Under the pieces are notes generated by a model that was not told where the DNA came from, did not search any database, and saw only the letters and a list, made by a program, of their open reading frames with translations. Below, piece after piece: positions 6,038 through 6,360 of a DNA stretch of 6,360 nt. The position numbers and the translations under genes were made by a program. The stretch is from positions 1 through 6,360 of the forward strand of contig DATJYV010000107.1 in the NCBI GenBank assembly GCA_035499415.1. Reading direction: 5' to 3'. Numbering within the stretch: the first letter of the stretch is position 1; each line of letters starts with the position of its first letter. Origin of the DNA: DATJYV01 sp035499415. GTDB taxonomy: Bacteria; Bacteroidota; Ignavibacteria; UBA10030.

Positions 6038-6360
6038 CTGAGGAAGAAAAAAATCATCGATAGTGCCGGATTCCAGCGAACGGTCAACCGGCTCGCCCAC
6101 GAAGTCTTGGAAAAGAACAAGGGGTCGGGAAATCTGGTCATCGTGGGCATCAGGACGAGGGGAGATTATCTGGCACGGCGAATTGCCGCGAAGGTCGAAG
6201 AGATCGAGAAGGACGCCGTTCCCGTGGGGACGCTCGATATCACGATGTACCGGGACGACCTGCGGGGTCGACTCGACCAACCGCGTCTTCAGCGCACGGA
6301 TATTCTGTTTGACCTGGCGTCGAAGAATGTCGTCCTGATCGACGATGTCCTCTACACGGG
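6038..6360 (+). CDS. pyrR: PyrR, pyrimidine regulator / uracil phosphoribosyltransferase, 5' part
   Basis: PyrR binds pyrimidine-operon leader RNA in response to UMP/UTP and has uracil phosphoribosyltransferase activity (EC 2.4.2.9). About 107 of roughly 180 codons are visible before the window ends. Blocks in order: FQRTVNRLAHEVLEKNKG near the N-terminus, LVIVGIRTRGDYLARRIA, VPVGTLDITMYRDDL, and the PRPP-binding loop VVLIDDVLYTG (6329-6360). R and H of NRLAHE align with B. subtilis PyrR R19 and H22, which are implicated in RNA binding; the T18 position is Asn here. No ATG/GTG/TTG gives a normal start: CTG 6038 behind GGAGG is my choice. GTG 5969 is in frame but would translate through the terminator. 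A 2-base insertion in an ancestral ATG AAA CTG AGG start is the main alternative. The attenuator directly upstream implies autoregulation. Confidence 0.93.
   Translation, partial: MRKKKIIDSAGFQRTVNRLAHEVLEKNKGSGNLVIVGIRTRGDYLARRIAAKVEEIEKDAVPVGTLDITMYRDDLRGRLDQPRLQRTDILFDLASKNVVLIDDVLYT

Noticed and set aside
5864..6280. Minus-strand frame opposite the pyrR leader and gene
   Set aside because: It overlaps the attenuator and the pyrR coding region, both clearly plus-strand.
1..6360. CRISPR, insertion sequence, phage, toxin-antitoxin or defence system
   Set aside because: No long direct or inverted repeats, no transposase, nuclease-effector or recombinase motifs; all genes are common chromosomal families.

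Overview
The window looks like ordinary chromosomal DNA from a moderately GC-rich bacterium, probably of the Bacteroidota/Chlorobi/Ignavibacteria (FCB) group. Three weak hints point that way: an aTTG-N20-TATCTTTG promoter of the Bacteroidota type ahead of a tRNA gene, mostly weak or absent Shine-Dalgarno sequences, and the wording of the Era and methylmalonyl-CoA epimerase sequences. All protein genes lie on the + strand. The placement is an inference; no search was run.

Layout. (1) 1-771: the 3' part of era, a ribosome-assembly GTPase whose P-loop lies upstream of the window. (2) 772-977: a non-coding spacer made of decayed short repeats, including four copies of GCTGANCGC that run almost up to the next start codon. 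(3) 978-2258: a full-length DUF1015 protein of unknown function. (4) about 2303-3229: a ten-helix EamA/DMT-type transporter whose reading frame has no ATG/GTG/TTG in the right place. (5) 3226-3630: methylmalonyl-CoA epimerase, overlapping the transporter stop by 4 nt (GTGA). (6) 3668-5584: a complete uvrC with nuclease residues and Fe-S cysteines intact. (7) 5606-5636: promoter, then tRNA-Val(CAC) at 5676-5750. (8) 5751-5890: a second spacer with the same repeat family in the opposite orientation. (9) 5891-6019: a complete PyrR-dependent attenuator. (10) about 6038-6360: the 5' part of pyrR, cut by the window end.

How the parts work together. The DUF1015, EamA, epimerase and uvrC genes are close or overlapping and may form one transcription unit, although their known functions (membrane transport, propionyl/methylmalonyl-CoA metabolism, DNA repair) are not obviously related. 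The clearest regulatory unit is at the right end. The leader can fold either as a PyrR-binding hairpin followed by an intrinsic terminator, or as an antiterminator that uses bases from both. The gene behind it encodes PyrR itself, so this is an autoregulated pyrimidine-sensing switch.

I found no CRISPR array, insertion sequence, phage gene, defence cassette or clearly new system. The most rewarding items are the PyrR attenuator, the missing canonical start codons of pyrR and of the EamA gene, and the intergenic repeat family.
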